The notes: generated by a model not told the origin, from the sequence alone. Shown: positions 40,116 through 49,780, counted from the first letter of the stretch. The stretch is DNA of 50,720 nucleotides from Streptococcus sp. HSISM1 (GCF_000448565.1 NZ_CM002128.1:209482-260201), one strand, 5' to 3'. Program-made: numbers and translations.

Positions 40116-40861
40116 GATCGAAAAAAGAATTTCTTTATGTTTTCGCCTCCGTCTTATTATCCTTTATCTTATTTATCAATGCGTCTTCCTTTAATTTTCA
40201 AAATAATAGTAGCGCTAGACAAGTGAGTTCAGAGACCTATACCAATACCTTGACCAATATTCCAATTGATGCTAAATATAATGACAAAAAATACTTTGTC
40301 AGTGGGTTGACGTCAGAGGTAACGGTCTTTCTTAAAGGTTCAAACCGGGTTGCTCTTGCAAGTGAGATGCAACCGGGAACTCGGAAGTTTCGTGTGGTAG
40401 CGGATCTGCGTAAGGTCAAGGAAGGCACCGTCGAAGTTCCGTTGATTGTAGAAGATCTTCCAGCTGGTTTAACAGCAACCGTAGAACCTCAGAAAGTTTC
40501 TGTAAAAATCGGTAAGAAAGCGAAAAAATCGTTTGCAGTTAGAGCCACGATCCCGGATAATCAAATTGTGGATGGAATTACGGTAACGGATATTTCTCTT
40601 GAAAAAACTAAGGTGGAAGTGACGAGTGATCAAGAAACCTTAAGTCGTATTGATCATGTCCAAGCAGTCTTCCCATCCAGTGAGGTCATCAGTGGAAATT
40701 ATAGCGCAACCATTTCCTTAAATGCAGTGGATGCTCAAGGAAATATTCTACCAGGCTTGGTTAATCCGAGTGAAACACGGATTCAAGTGACCACAAAGAG
40801 TAGCTCGTCTACGTCAAGCTCTAGCAGTTCGTCGTCGACCTCTTCCAGTTCAAGTAATTAG
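40112..40861 (+). CDS. cdaR: CdaA regulator, YbbR-domain protein
   Basis: Membrane-anchored partner that modulates CdaA activity. I place the start at ATG 40112, overlapping the cdaA stop by ATGA and preceded by GGGAGGG; this gives 249 aa beginning MRSKKEFLYVFASVLLSFILF, with one N-terminal membrane helix. An upstream in-frame ATG (40079) would lie within cdaA. Two YbbR-like beta modules follow (about 45-125 and 130-215). The last 23 or so residues are almost all Ser with a few Thr, a low-complexity extracellular tail. Confidence 0.94.
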   Translation: MRSKKEFLYVFASVLLSFILFINASSFNFQNNSSARQVSSETYTNTLTNIPIDAKYNDKKYFVSGLTSEVTVFLKGSNRVALASEMQPGTRKFRVVADLRKVKEGTVEVPLIVEDLPAGLTATVEPQKVSVKIGKKAKKSFAVRATIPDNQIVDGITVTDISLEKTKVEVTSDQETLSRIDHVQAVFPSSEVISGNYSATISLNAVDAQGNILPGLVNPSETRIQVTTKSSSSTSSSSSSSSTSSSSSN

Positions 40862-40882
40862 AAAGTAAAAAGGTAATCAAAA

Positions 40883-42232
40883 ATGGGTAAATATTTTGGA
40901 ACGGACGGTGTCCGTGGAGAAGCAAATGTAGAATTAACGCCAGAATTAGCCTTTAAGTTGGGTCGTTTCGGTGGTTATGTGTTGAGCCAACATGAAGAAG
41001 AAACACCTTTGGTGTTTGTTGGACGTGATACGCGTATTTCTGGTGAAATGCTGGAGCATGCTTTGATCGCTGGCCTCTTATCAGTTGGGATTCGCGTTTA
41101 TAAGTTGGGTGTGATTGCAACGCCAGGTGTTGCCTATCTGGTTCGTACGGAAAAAGCCAGCGCCGGCGTTATGATTTCTGCTAGCCACAATCCAGCCTTA
41201 GACAATGGAATCAAATTCTTTGGTGGTGATGGTTTCAAATTGGATGATGATCGCGAGCTTGAAATTGAAGCCTTGCTTGATGCCGCTGAAGATACCCTTC
41301 CACGTCCAAGTGCGCAAGGTTTAGGAACGGTCATGGAATATCCAGAAGGCTTGCGTAAGTATCAAGAATTCCTTGTTTCGACAGGTGTCCAACTCGAGGG
41401 CATGCACGTGGTCTTAGATACAGCAAATGGTGCAGCCTCCACCAGTGCTCGTCAAATCTTTGCAGATTTAGGAGCTCAATTGACCGTCATCGGTGAAAAC
41501 CCAGATGGTTTGAACATCAATGATGGGGTTGGCTCTACTCACCCAGAGCACTTGCAAGAGAAAGTGAAAGAAGTAGGTGCAGCGATTGGTCTTGCCTTTG
41601 ACGGAGATAGTGATCGCTTGATTGCAGTGGATGAAAATGGAGAAATCGTAGACGGGGATAAGATCATGTACATCATCGGTTCGTATCTTTCAAGCAAGGG
41701 TTTGCTCGAAAAAAATACGATCGTCACAACCGTCATGTCCAATCTCGGATTCCATAAGGCATTGGATGCAAAGGGAATTCAAAAAGAAATCACAGCTGTC
41801 GGGGACCGTTATGTCGTCGAAGAAATGCGCAAATCTGGGTATAACCTTGGTGGGGAGCAATCCGGTCATGTAGTCATCATGGATTACAACACGACTGGTG
41901 ATGGTCAATTAACAGGCGTTCAATTAACCAAAATCATGCAAGAATCCGGTAAGAAATTATCTGAATTGGCTGCAGAAGTAACCATTTACCCACAAAAACT
42001 CGTCAATATCCGGGTTGAAAATAGCATGAAAGACAAGGCGATGGAAGTGCCTGCTATTCGTGAAATCATTGAAAAAATGGAAGCGGAAATGGCAGGAAAT
42101 GGCCGCATCCTCGTGCGTCCAAGTGGAACTGAACCTCTCCTTCGTGTGATGGCAGAAGCACCAACCCATGAAGAAGTAGACTACTATGTGGATACCATTG
42201 CTGCAGTTGTTCAAGCAGAAATCGGACTTTAA
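40883..42232 (+). CDS. glmM: phosphoglucosamine mutase
   Basis: Converts glucosamine-6-phosphate to glucosamine-1-phosphate for UDP-GlcNAc synthesis. In Firmicutes it also binds and inhibits CdaA. The 449 residues contain the phosphoserine Ser101 in ISASHNP, the metal loop DGDSDR near residue 240, the sugar-binding GEQSGH near residue 325 and the phosphate-binding RPSGTEP near residue 410. Spacing of 21 nt from cdaR, with a shared operon. Confidence 0.97.
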   Translation: MGKYFGTDGVRGEANVELTPELAFKLGRFGGYVLSQHEEETPLVFVGRDTRISGEMLEHALIAGLLSVGIRVYKLGVIATPGVAYLVRTEKASAGVMISASHNPALDNGIKFFGGDGFKLDDDRELEIEALLDAAEDTLPRPSAQGLGTVMEYPEGLRKYQEFLVSTGVQLEGMHVVLDTANGAASTSARQIFADLGAQLTVIGENPDGLNINDGVGSTHPEHLQEKVKEVGAAIGLAFDGDSDRLIAVDENGEIVDGDKIMYIIGSYLSSKGLLEKNTIVTTVMSNLGFHKALDAKGIQKEITAVGDRYVVEEMRKSGYNLGGEQSGHVVIMDYNTTGDGQLTGVQLTKIMQESGKKLSELAAEVTIYPQKLVNIRVENSMKDKAMEVPAIREIIEKMEAEMAGNGRILVRPSGTEPLLRVMAEAPTHEEVDYYVDTIAAVVQAEIGL

Positions 42233-42248
42233 CCTTGTAAAAAACATG

Positions 42249-42266
42249 GCTCGCAAATAGGCGAGC
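42249..42266 (+). other. hairpin between glmM and the adhesin gene
   Basis: GCTCGC (42249-42254) pairs with GCGAGC (42261-42266). No T tract follows; instead the AGAGGAGG binding site of the adhesin begins. It may be a weak terminator or an mRNA element, so read-through from glmM is possible. Confidence 0.5.
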
Positions 42267-42279
42267 AGAGGAGGTATAT

Positions 42280-43605
42280 ATGAAACAGGTTCGTCAAATT
42301 GTATGGGCACTTGCCTTAGTGCTAACGATTCTATTCACAGCTGGTTTGACTAAAACAATACATGCTGCAGAAGTCTCATCATATACACAGACAGCAAGCT
42401 TAACGAAAGATGGCAATCCTTTAACGAATGGCAGCAAGGTGTTGACGAATGAAAAATTGTCAGCAAGCATTTCTTTGACCTTCCCAGATTCGCAAGCTAT
42501 TCAAGCTGGTGATACCTTAACTCTTAGTTTGCCAAAAGAATTAGCCCTCTACACAGCATTGGAATTCAATGTTCTTGAGGAAGGCCAATCAAATGGTCAG
42601 GCGGTGGGGAAAGCTGTCGTTGATACAGCTAAGAAAACAGTGACCGTTACCTTTAATGATTATTTCGCATCTCATCCACTCAACAAACGAGTTGCTCTTC
42701 ATTTTGATGTAAAAGTCGATTCAGAAGTAGTTACAAAAACATCTCCAATCCAGTTTAAACTAGGAAATACAGATTTTTCATTGAATTATGAAAAAACAGC
42801 TGGAGAAGCTGGAGACTATGAGATGAAATACGGTTACCAAGATAAGTCTGATCCAACCATTATCAAATGGCGGATTCTCTTAAATGCTCGCCAAGATATG
42901 CTGCGAGGAATGGTCATTAAAGACCAATTCGGAGATGGTTTAACATTGGTTGAAGGGAGCTTACGTGCGGTTCGCTATGCTCCTGTAGAAGGTGGGATCA
43001 AGAACGAAGCTCAGATCTTGAGTCTCCCAGTTCTAGATAGCTTTACTAAAAAAGCTGTTTTCGATAAGAATGCAGATGGAAAGATCACTGGTTTTACAAT
43101 TGAATTTGGTGATAATTACAATTGGCCAATGTATATTGAATATTCTACAAAAGTAGCTCCTGGAACTAAAGTCGGTGATATTGTCCATAATACATTAACA
43201 TGGAAGGCAACCAATTTCCCAGCACCGCGTAGTTTAACCCGTGAATTGAGATTGGAATCAGGATCTGGCGAAGGATTGGGTGAGAAAGAACAAACGCCAC
43301 CGACACCTAGCTCAACCTCCTCATCAAGTTCTAGTTCTTCATCAAGCTCATCATCTTCAACGAGTTCTAGCTCTTCATCAAGTTCATCATCTTCAACGAG
43401 TTCTAGCTCTACATCGAACTCAACATCCACATCAAGTTCTTCATTGAAATCATCTTCATCTTCTGTTAAAGAAGAAGCTCCAAAACCTGGTAAGAAAAAA
43501 GTTCTTCCAAGTACAGGTGAAAAGATGACACCGGTGGTTCTTGTCATGGGTGTCTTCCTAGCAATTCTATCAGTTGGCGTTTTACGTGTAAGAAAAGATT
43601 CCTAA
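42280..43605 (+). CDS. LPxTG-anchored adhesin with Ser-rich stalk
   Basis: A 441-residue surface protein. It has a signal peptide (residues 1-30, cleavage after IHA), an Ig-like adhesin region of the collagen-binding/SdrG type (about 35-330; TASLTKDGNPLTNGSKVLTNEKLSASISLTF at its start), a Ser-rich stalk of about 56 residues (343-398), and a sortase signal LPSTG at 409-413 followed by a hydrophobic helix and RVRKDS. GAGGAGG lies 8-14 nt upstream of ATG 42280. The ligand is unknown; collagen or fibrinogen is only a guess from the fold. It separates glmM from the obgE group. Confidence 0.9.
   Translation: MKQVRQIVWALALVLTILFTAGLTKTIHAAEVSSYTQTASLTKDGNPLTNGSKVLTNEKLSASISLTFPDSQAIQAGDTLTLSLPKELALYTALEFNVLEEGQSNGQAVGKAVVDTAKKTVTVTFNDYFASHPLNKRVALHFDVKVDSEVVTKTSPIQFKLGNTDFSLNYEKTAGEAGDYEMKYGYQDKSDPTIIKWRILLNARQDMLRGMVIKDQFGDGLTLVEGSLRAVRYAPVEGGIKNEAQILSLPVLDSFTKKAVFDKNADGKITGFTIEFGDNYNWPMYIEYSTKVAPGTKVGDIVHNTLTWKATNFPAPRSLTRELRLESGSGEGLGEKEQTPPTPSSTSSSSSSSSSSSSSSTSSSSSSSSSSSTSSSSTSNSTSTSSSSLKSSSSSVKEEAPKPGKKKVLPSTGEKMTPVVLVMGVFLAILSVGVLRVRKDS
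43306..43473 (+). repeat. Ser-codon low-complexity tract of the adhesin gene
   Basis: Mixed TCA/TCT/AGT/AGC codons with occasional Thr. Two near-identical stretches (around 43336 and 43372) suggest slippage or recombination within the tract. Confidence 0.8.
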
Positions 43606-43615
43606 ATCTATTCAT

Positions 43616-43644
43616 AAAAGATCAGACATCTGTCTGGTCTTTTT
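43616..43644 (+). terminator. terminator of the adhesin gene
   Basis: AAAAGATCAGACA and TGTCTGGTCTTTT form a 13-position stem with one mismatch and a TC turn, ending in a T tract. Confidence 0.85.
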
Positions 43645-43657
43645 GTGTAGGCTCGAT

Positions 43658-43690
43658 TTGAAAAATCCCCTATTTCGTGGTAAAATAGGG
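43658..43690 (+). promoter_or_regulatory. promoter of the DUF4044-obgE group with inverted repeat
   Basis: TTGAAA (43658-43663), a 17-bp spacer ending TGG, and TAAAAT (43681-43686). A perfect 8-bp inverted repeat, CCCTATTT (43668-43675) and AAATAGGG (43683-43690), spans the -10 and could be an operator. Confidence 0.75.
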
Positions 43691-43722
43691 CTAATGAATT
43701 TATAGTAATCGAGGTATTAGAA

Positions 43723-43853
43723 GTGGCTTTTGGAGATAACGGAAAACGTAAAAAACACCATTTGAAATGATCACGATGGTCGTCATTGTGATTATGTTGA
43801 TTGTAACGGTTGGTGCAATCTTTGCAACCGCAATTGGTGCTCTTTCTTACTAA
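43723..43853 (+). pseudogene. DUF4044 small membrane protein, frameshifted as read
   Basis: A tiny gene starting at GTG 43723 behind GAGGT. As read it encodes MAFGDNGKRKK and then stops at 43770. One more A in the A6 run at 43750-43755 gives 43 aa, MAFGDNGKRKKTPFEMITM followed by a membrane helix (VVIVIMLIVTVGAIFATAIGAL) and SY, which matches the DUF4044 family I know from streptococci upstream of obgE. The function is unknown. It lies between a strong promoter and obgE. Confidence 0.75.
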
Positions 43854-43886
43854 GACGCACACAGAAATAAAGGAAATCATCTATTT

Positions 43887-45200
43887 ATGAGTATGTTTTT
43901 AGATACAGCCAAGATTAAGGTCAAGGCTGGAAATGGCGGCGATGGCATGGTGGCTTTTCGCCGCGAAAAATATGTCCCTAATGGCGGACCTTGGGGTGGT
44001 GATGGGGGTCGTGGTGGCAATGTCATCTTCGTAGTAGACGAAGGCTTGCGTACCTTGATGGACTTCCGTTATAACCGGCATTTCAAAGCCCAAAATGGGG
44101 AAAAAGGAATGACCAAAGGGATGCACGGACGGGGAGCAGAAGATCTCTATGTACGAGTCCCTCAAGGAACGACCGTCCGAGATGCAGAGACTGGTAAGGT
44201 CATTACAGACCTAGTTGAAAATGGACAAGAGTACATTGTCGCCCACGGTGGCCGTGGCGGACGTGGAAATATTCGTTTTGCTACTCCTAAAAATCCAGCT
44301 CCAGAGATTTCTGAGAACGGGGAACCTGGTCAGGAACGCGAACTCGAATTAGAGCTCAAGGTCTTGGCAGACGTTGGTTTGGTTGGCTTCCCATCAGTAG
44401 GGAAATCAACTCTTCTTAGTGTCATCACTTCAGCCAAACCAAAGATTGGAGCTTATCATTTCACAACCATCGTTCCAAATTTGGGAATGGTTCGGACACC
44501 GTCAGGGGAATCCTTTGCCGTAGCAGACCTTCCTGGATTGATTGAAGGAGCCAGCCAAGGAGTCGGACTAGGAACCCAGTTCCTTCGCCACATCGAGCGC
44601 ACCCGTGTTATCTTGCATGTTATTGATATGTCGGCGAGCGAAGGACGCGACCCTTACGAAGATTATGTTCAAATCAATAAAGAGCTTGAAACTTATAATC
44701 TTCGTTTGATGGAGCGACCTCAGATTATCGTGGCAAATAAAATGGATATGCCAGAAAGTCAAGAAAACTTGAAAGAGTTCAAGAAGAAATTGGCAGCCAA
44801 TTACGATGAGTTTGATGAACTGCCACAGATCTTCCCGATCTCTAGTTTGGCTCATCAAGGTTTAGACAATTTGTTAGATGCAACGGCAGAATTGTTAGAC
44901 AAAACACCAGAATTCCTCTTGTATTCAGAAGACGACATGGCCCAAGAAGAAGTCTACTATGGCTTTGATGAAGACCAGCCAGCCTTTGACATCAGTCGTG
45001 ATGACGATGCCGCTTGGGTCTTATCTGGTGAAAAACTTGAAAAACTCTTTAATATGACGAATTTCGATCGGGATGAAGCAGTCATGAAATTTGCTCGTCA
45101 ATTGCGTGGAATGGGTGTTGATGAAGCTCTCCGTGCACGTGGGGCAAAAGATGGCGATATCGTCCGGATCGGTAAATTTGAATTTGAGTTTGTAGATTAA
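43887..45200 (+). CDS. obgE: Obg family GTPase
   Basis: Essential GTPase linked to large-subunit ribosome assembly and stress signalling. The 437 residues show a Gly-rich Obg fold (residues 1-158, [19 protein letters not shown] and GGRGGRGN), a G domain with GFPSVGKST (near 165), DLPG (near 212) and NKMD (near 282), and a C-terminal OCT domain (about 345-430). AAAGGAAA lies about 12 nt before ATG 43887. It is preceded by the DUF4044 gene under the same promoter. Confidence 0.97.
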   Translation: MSMFLDTAKIKVKAGNGGDGMVAFRREKYVPNGGPWGGDGGRGGNVIFVVDEGLRTLMDFRYNRHFKAQNGEKGMTKGMHGRGAEDLYVRVPQGTTVRDAETGKVITDLVENGQEYIVAHGGRGGRGNIRFATPKNPAPEISENGEPGQERELELELKVLADVGLVGFPSVGKSTLLSVITSAKPKIGAYHFTTIVPNLGMVRTPSGESFAVADLPGLIEGASQGVGLGTQFLRHIERTRVILHVIDMSASEGRDPYEDYVQINKELETYNLRLMERPQIIVANKMDMPESQENLKEFKKKLAANYDEFDELPQIFPISSLAHQGLDNLLDATAELLDKTPEFLLYSEDDMAQEEVYYGFDEDQPAFDISRDDDAAWVLSGEKLEKLFNMTNFDRDEAVMKFARQLRGMGVDEALRARGAKDGDIVRIGKFEFEFVD

Positions 45201-45251
45201 GGGTGATCCTGAGCGGGTCAAGGATTCCAAATAAGAAATGAGGCTTTTTCA

Positions 45252-45416
45252 GTGGGAGATAAACCAATATCTTTTCGAGATGAAAATGGAAATTTTGTTT
45301 CAGCAGCTGATGTTTGGAATGCTGAAAAATTAGAAGAACTCTTTAATACGCTAAATCCTAAGCGCAAGTTGCGCTTACAAAGGGAAAAATTAGCAAAAGA
45401 AAACCAGCAGAAGTAA
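45252..45416 (+). CDS. small conserved protein of unknown function
   Basis: A 54-residue protein starting at GTG 45252, with GAGG 8 nt upstream. It begins MGDKPISFRDENGNFVSAADVWNAEKLEELFNTLNP and has a Lys/Arg-rich C-terminus predicted to be helical. I have seen similar short proteins downstream of obgE in streptococci but know no function. An ATG at 45238 is in another frame. The basic end suggests nucleic acid or ribosome contact, which is only a guess. Confidence 0.75.
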   Translation: MGDKPISFRDENGNFVSAADVWNAEKLEELFNTLNPKRKLRLQREKLAKENQQK

Positions 45417-45434
45417 ATAGACTTGGAGAATACT

Positions 45435-45818
45435 ATGGCAAAAACAATTCATACAGATAAAGCACCTGCAGCAATTGGACCTTATGTTCAAGGGAAAATC
45501 GTAGGCAATCTTCTCTTTGCAAGCGGACAAGTTCCCTTGTCACCTGAAACAGGAGAAATCATTGGCGAAACCATCCAAGAACAAACAGAGCAAGTCTTAA
45601 AAAATATTGGGGCTATTTTGGAAGAGGCTGGGACAGACTTCGACCACGTGGTGAAAACCACTTGTTTCTTAAGTGATATGAATGACTTTGTACCTTTTAA
45701 TGAGGTCTATAAAACAGTCTTTACCACAGAGTTTCCAGCTCGATCTGCTGTTGAAGTAGCACGCCTGCCACGTGATGTGAAGGTTGAAATTGAAGTTATT
45801 GCGGAAATCAAAGCCTAA
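45435..45818 (+). CDS. ridA: RidA family enamine/imine deaminase
   Basis: Hydrolyses reactive 2-aminoacrylate and related enamines to protect PLP enzymes. I choose ATG 45435 (127 aa, MAKTIHTDKAPAAIGPYVQG), which follows GGAG at good spacing; the ATG four codons earlier overlaps that site. Family motifs are present: ASGQVPL near residue 35 and the signature FPARSAVEVARLPRDVKVEIEV, with the substrate-binding Arg near residue 105. It is 18 nt after the small unknown gene. Confidence 0.95.
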   Translation: MAKTIHTDKAPAAIGPYVQGKIVGNLLFASGQVPLSPETGEIIGETIQEQTEQVLKNIGAILEEAGTDFDHVVKTTCFLSDMNDFVPFNEVYKTVFTTEFPARSAVEVARLPRDVKVEIEVIAEIKA

Positions 45819-45840
45819 TAACCATTCAAAGACAAAAAGA

Positions 45841-45878
45841 CAGAGTGGAGAGCAGGAAACTGTAGGCCACTCTGTTTT
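45841..45878 (+). terminator. terminator after ridA
   Basis: CAGAGTGG (45841-45848) pairs with CCACTCTG (45867-45874), followed by TTTT, leaving 18 nt to the rapZ start. Confidence 0.7.
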
Positions 45879-45895
45879 ATTTATGGGAGGAGAAA

Positions 45896-46786
45896 ATGAC
45901 AGAAAGTAAGATTCAACTGGTCATAGTAACCGGGATGAGCGGTGCGGGCAAGACCGTCGCCATCCAATCGTTTGAGGATTTGGGTTACTTTACCATCGAT
46001 AATATGCCACCGGCGCTCTTGCTGAAATTTATTGAGCTCATGCGTCATAGCCCGGATAACAATAAATTAGCCGTTGTTGTGGATATGCGGAGCCGTTCTT
46101 TTTTCAATGAAATTCGCACCATTTTGGATGAATTGGACAACCAAGAAGACCTCGATTTCAAGGTCTTGTTCTTGGATGCCACTGATAGTGAGTTGGTAGC
46201 ACGATACAAGGAAACCCGTCGTAGCCATCCATTAGCGGCAGATGGCCGTGTCTTAGATGGGATTACCCTAGAGCGCGAACTCTTGTCCCCTTTAAAAAAT
46301 ATCAGTCAAAATGTGGTGGATACGACTGAGTTGACACCTCGTAATTTGAGAAAAACGATCGCAGAACAATTTGCCAGTCAAGATAATCAGCCAGATTTTC
46401 GGGTTGAGGTCATGTCATTTGGTTTTAAATATGGCCTTCCGATCGATGCTGACCTTGTCTTTGACGTGCGTTTCCTTCCAAATCCCTACTACAAATTGGA
46501 ACTTCGGAATTTGACCGGTCAGGATCCAGCAGTCTATGATTATGTCATGGATCACCCTGAATCAGAGGACTTTTACCGTCATCTCCATGACTTGATCGTA
46601 CCTATTTTACCGTCTTATAAACGGGAAGGTAAATCGGTTCTCACCATCGCTATGGGCTGTACCGGTGGGCAACACCGTTCAGTAGCCTTTGCAGAGCGCT
46701 TAGCGCATGATTTAGAAAAAAATTGGCAGGTCAATTGCAGTCATAGGGACAAGGACAGACGGAAAGAAACGGTGAATCGCTCATGA
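45896..46786 (+). CDS. rapZ: RapZ family nucleotide-binding protein
   Basis: The 296 residues have a P-loop GMSGAGKT at 13-20 and the C-terminal domain with [16 protein letters not shown] (near residue 262) and [15 protein letters not shown]. In E. coli RapZ guides decay of GlmZ sRNA and senses UDP-GlcNAc precursors; in Firmicutes the role is less clear (YvcJ). GGGAGGAG lies 5-12 nt before ATG 45896. Its stop overlaps yvcK (ATGA). The A7 run near the 3' end reads in frame. Confidence 0.95.
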   Translation: MTESKIQLVIVTGMSGAGKTVAIQSFEDLGYFTIDNMPPALLLKFIELMRHSPDNNKLAVVVDMRSRSFFNEIRTILDELDNQEDLDFKVLFLDATDSELVARYKETRRSHPLAADGRVLDGITLERELLSPLKNISQNVVDTTELTPRNLRKTIAEQFASQDNQPDFRVEVMSFGFKYGLPIDADLVFDVRFLPNPYYKLELRNLTGQDPAVYDYVMDHPESEDFYRHLHDLIVPILPSYKREGKSVLTIAMGCTGGQHRSVAFAERLAHDLEKNWQVNCSHRDKDRRKETVNRS

Positions 46787-47760
46787 GAAAACCTAAAGTA
46801 ACCATTATTGGAGGAGGAACAGGGATTTCTGTTATTCTCGATAGTCTGAGAAAGAAACCGGTCGATATTACTGCTATTGTAACCGTTGCAGATGATGGTG
46901 GGAGTTCAGGTGAATTGCGGAAGAACATCCAAAAATTGACACCACCTGGAGATCTTCGAAATGTGCTGGTTGCCATGTCAGATATGCCTCGTTTTTATGA
47001 GAAGGTCTTTCAATACCGCTTTGCAGACGATGATGGCCCTTTGGCTGGACACCCTTTGGGAAACTTGATCATTGCAGGGATTTCGGAGATGCAAGGCTCG
47101 ACCTATAATGCCATGCAGTTGTTAACCAAATTCTTTCATACGACCGGAAAGATCTATCCTTCCAGTGATAGTCCCTTGACCCTTCATGCCGTTTTTCAAG
47201 ATGGAAAGGAAGTGGTAGGAGAAAGCCACATTGCCAACTACACCGGCATGATTGATCATGTTTATGTGACCAATACCTTTGATCAAGAGCGCCCAAAAGC
47301 TAGTAAGAAAGTGGTGGAAGCTATTCTTGAAAGTGATATGGTCGTCTTAGGTCCTGGTTCGCTCTTTACCTCGATCCTCCCTAATTTGATGATCGATGAG
47401 ATTGGGAAAGCCATCCTTGAAACCAAGGCTCAGGTAGCCTATGTTTGTAACATCATGACCCAAAGAGGAGAAACCGAGCATTTCACAGACAGTGACCACG
47501 TTGCCGTTCTCCATAAACATTTGGGAGAGAAGTTCATCGATACGGTCCTTGTCAATATCAATCAGGTTCCCGCAGCTTACATGAACAGTAACAAATTTGA
47601 TGAATACTTGGTGCAGGTAGAGCACGATTTCAAGGGGCTGCACTCGCAAGTTCCCCAAGTGATTTCTTCCGATTTCTTAAAGCTGGTCAATGGAGGAGCC
47701 TTTCATGATGGCGAAAAAGTAGTCGAAGAGTTGATGCAGATCGTGCAGGTGAGAAAATGA
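46783..47760 (+). CDS. yvcK: YvcK/GlmR family cell-wall metabolism protein
   Basis: A 325-residue CofD-like Rossmann protein that starts with [20 protein letters not shown], the NAD/UDP-sugar-binding loop. In Bacillus and Listeria it binds UDP-GlcNAc and helps control glucosamine supply and gluconeogenic growth. It overlaps rapZ by four bases and whiA by four bases (ATGA each), so the three are one translationally coupled unit. No cofactor synthesis role is implied by the CofD name. Confidence 0.95.
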   Translation: MRKPKVTIIGGGTGISVILDSLRKKPVDITAIVTVADDGGSSGELRKNIQKLTPPGDLRNVLVAMSDMPRFYEKVFQYRFADDDGPLAGHPLGNLIIAGISEMQGSTYNAMQLLTKFFHTTGKIYPSSDSPLTLHAVFQDGKEVVGESHIANYTGMIDHVYVTNTFDQERPKASKKVVEAILESDMVVLGPGSLFTSILPNLMIDEIGKAILETKAQVAYVCNIMTQRGETEHFTDSDHVAVLHKHLGEKFIDTVLVNINQVPAAYMNSNKFDEYLVQVEHDFKGLHSQVPQVISSDFLKLVNGGAFHDGEKVVEELMQIVQVRK

Positions 47761-48674
47761 GTTTTACGGTTCGTGTAAAAGAAGAATTATTGTCTCTCAA
47801 GCGATTTGAAAAGAGTGAATTGGCTGCCATTATCAAGATGTCTGGAAGTCTTGGGATTTCAATGGGGGGCTTGACGCTCTCGGTGACAACAGAAAATGCC
47901 AAGATCGCTCGCCATATCTATGAATTGTTGCATCATTTCTATAAGGCCAAATCGGATATCCGCCACCACCAAAAGACCAATTTGAAAAAAAATCGTGTTT
48001 ACACAGTATTCTTGGATGAAAAGGTGGAAGAGATTCTTGCTGACTTGCATTTAGCAGATGCCTTTTTTGGGATTGAGACAGGCATTGATGCTAGTGTTTT
48101 AGAAGATGAAGTAGCCAGTCGTGCTTATCTTCGGGGGGCTTTTCTGTCGAGTGGTTCCATCAAGGATCCTGAAAAAGGAAAGTACCAGTTGGAAATTCAT
48201 TCTGTTTATACAGACCACGCGGAAGGAATTGCCCTTCTTATGCAAGGATTTTTACTAGATGCGAAAACCATCGAGCGGAAAAAAGGAGTGGTAACCTATC
48301 TGCAACGAGCGGAAGATATTATTGATTTTCTCATTGTAGTAGAGGCCATGCAAGCCATGCAGGAATTTGAGTCTATCAAGGTCATGAGAGAGACGCGCAA
48401 TGACCTCAATCGGGCTAATAATGCCGAAATGGCCAATATCCAGCGCACAGTCACAGCCAGTATGAAAACCATTAATAATATTAGTAAAATTGTGGATACG
48501 GTCGGCCTAGGGAGTTTACCAAGTGACTTGCAAGAAGTTGCCTATATCCGGATGAACCATCCAGATTATTCCATCCAGCAAATCGCAGATAGCTTGCAAC
48601 AACCTATTTCAAAAAGCGGCGTTAACCACCGCTTGCGTAAGATCAATAAGATCGCAGACGATCTAGACAAATAA
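47757..48674 (+). CDS. whiA: WhiA family DNA-binding protein
   Basis: A 305-residue protein with an N-terminal LAGLIDADG-like domain (about 1-190) and a C-terminal helix-turn-helix (about 225-300, [43 protein letters not shown]). In Streptomyces it controls sporulation; in Firmicutes it affects division and chromosome segregation. The endonuclease motif is not intact, as is usual for WhiA. It closes the rapZ-yvcK-whiA unit and is followed by a terminator. An A8 run in the coding region reads in frame. Confidence 0.96.
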   Translation: MSFTVRVKEELLSLKRFEKSELAAIIKMSGSLGISMGGLTLSVTTENAKIARHIYELLHHFYKAKSDIRHHQKTNLKKNRVYTVFLDEKVEEILADLHLADAFFGIETGIDASVLEDEVASRAYLRGAFLSSGSIKDPEKGKYQLEIHSVYTDHAEGIALLMQGFLLDAKTIERKKGVVTYLQRAEDIIDFLIVVEAMQAMQEFESIKVMRETRNDLNRANNAEMANIQRTVTASMKTINNISKIVDTVGLGSLPSDLQEVAYIRMNHPDYSIQQIADSLQQPISKSGVNHRLRKINKIADDLDK

Positions 48675-48695
48675 AAAAGGCCAAAGGCCTTTTTT
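48673..48695. terminator. bidirectional terminator between whiA and the reductase gene
   Basis: AAAAAAGGCC-AAA-GGCCTTTTTT, a perfect 10-bp stem with T tracts on both strands. Confidence 0.9.
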
Positions 48696-48696
48696 A

Positions 48697-49665
48697 TTAT
48701 AAACTGGTTGAGTGCGTTGGTTGGACTTTCTTATCTGGATAGATGTAGTTAATGGCATTGTTTACAGCTGTTGGAGCTTCCCCCAGACCTGTAGCGATGA
48801 GATCGATCTTTCCTTCATAGAAGCAGCAGTCTCCACAAGCATAAATTCCAGGAAGGCTAGTTTCTTGTTTTTGGTTGACCTTGATTTTATGGCGTTGCAA
48901 TTCTACACCCCATTCTTTCAGGTTTCCAATAGAAGATTTAAAGCCATAATTGACGAATAAGTGATCAATCGGAATGAGTTCTGTTTCATCGGATTTGACT
49001 TTTGTGATTTCAAGGTGAGTGGCATGATCATTTTCGCCAATCAAACGACTAGGAATAAATGGTGTTTTGATGCTAACAGAAGATTGTTTGAGTTCTTCTA
49101 CGCTATGCTCCAAGGCACGAAAGTTATCCCGACGATGAATGATCGTAGTTGGAGCAATCTTGTCAAAAGCAAGAGCCCAGTCTACAGCAGAGTCTCCACC
49201 ACCAAGGACGGTCACCTGCTGTCCTTCATATTGTTGGATGTTCGAAACATGATAGTGGACGTTATCAAAGTCTTCAGCTCCCTCAATGTCAAGGGCGCGT
49301 GGCTTAAAGGCACCACCGCCCATGGCTATAATGACTGCTTTAGACTGATGCACTTGGCGAGAAGTAGTGATGGTGAAGAGGTCGCCTTCTTTTCGAATAT
49401 CCTCTACAGTTTCATTGAGAAAGATCGGTGTATCAAACCGTTTGACTTGCTCGATCAAGCGGTTGCTCAATTCTTCACCAGTCAAATTGGTAAAGCCAGG
49501 TACATCGAGGATACTCTTTTCTGGATAGAGAATAGCTGGTTGCCCTCCCAGTTGAGGTAAGGAATCAATCAGTTTGACTTTTACTTGGCGCATATTGCCA
49601 TAAAAAGCAGCAAACAGACCAACTGGTCCGCCCCCAACAATTGTAATATCATAAATTTCTGACAT
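48697..49665 (-). CDS. ferredoxin-NADP+ reductase, thioredoxin-reductase-like
   Basis: An FAD- and NAD(P)H-binding flavoprotein of 322 aa with GGGPVGLFAAFYG (residues 11-23, FAD), GGGDSAVDWAL (near 155, NADPH) and YACGDCCFYEGKIDLIATGLGEA (near 275). The CxxC redox pair of thioredoxin reductase is absent from the NADPH domain, which points to the YumC-type ferredoxin/flavodoxin reductases. It probably supplies electrons to flavodoxin-like partners such as NrdI. AAGGAG lies about 7 nt before ATG 49665. Single-gene transcript on the minus strand. Confidence 0.93.
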   Translation of the reverse strand: MSEIYDITIVGGGPVGLFAAFYGNMRQVKVKLIDSLPQLGGQPAILYPEKSILDVPGFTNLTGEELSNRLIEQVKRFDTPIFLNETVEDIRKEGDLFTITTSRQVHQSKAVIIAMGGGAFKPRALDIEGAEDFDNVHYHVSNIQQYEGQQVTVLGGGDSAVDWALAFDKIAPTTIIHRRDNFRALEHSVEELKQSSVSIKTPFIPSRLIGENDHATHLEITKVKSDETELIPIDHLFVNYGFKSSIGNLKEWGVELQRHKIKVNQKQETSLPGIYACGDCCFYEGKIDLIATGLGEAPTAVNNAINYIYPDKKVQPTHSTSL

Positions 49666-49695
49666 AGTATCTCCTTCAGGGTTTTCTTTGTTTCC

Positions 49696-49704
49696 ATTGT
49701 ATCA
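49696..49704 (-). promoter_or_regulatory. promoter of the reductase gene
   Basis: On the minus strand TGA-TACAAT (49704-49696), an extended -10 about 30 nt before the ATG. There is no strong -35. Confidence 0.55.
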
Positions 49705-49780
49705 TAAAATGGGAAGAATGAAAAAGTTGGAAAAAGAAATGACATGAAGGCTAGGAGGGCTAGAAAAGTTTCAAAAGATC

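Noticed and set aside
43116-43547. Minus-strand acidic ORF opposite the adhesin stalk
   Set aside because: The Glu/Asp-rich sequence is the complement of the Ser-codon tract, so it is a compositional artefact.
48961-49560. Plus-strand ORF of 199 aa opposite the reductase gene
   Set aside because: No ribosome binding site and low-quality composition. The minus-strand frame has full FAD and NADPH motifs.
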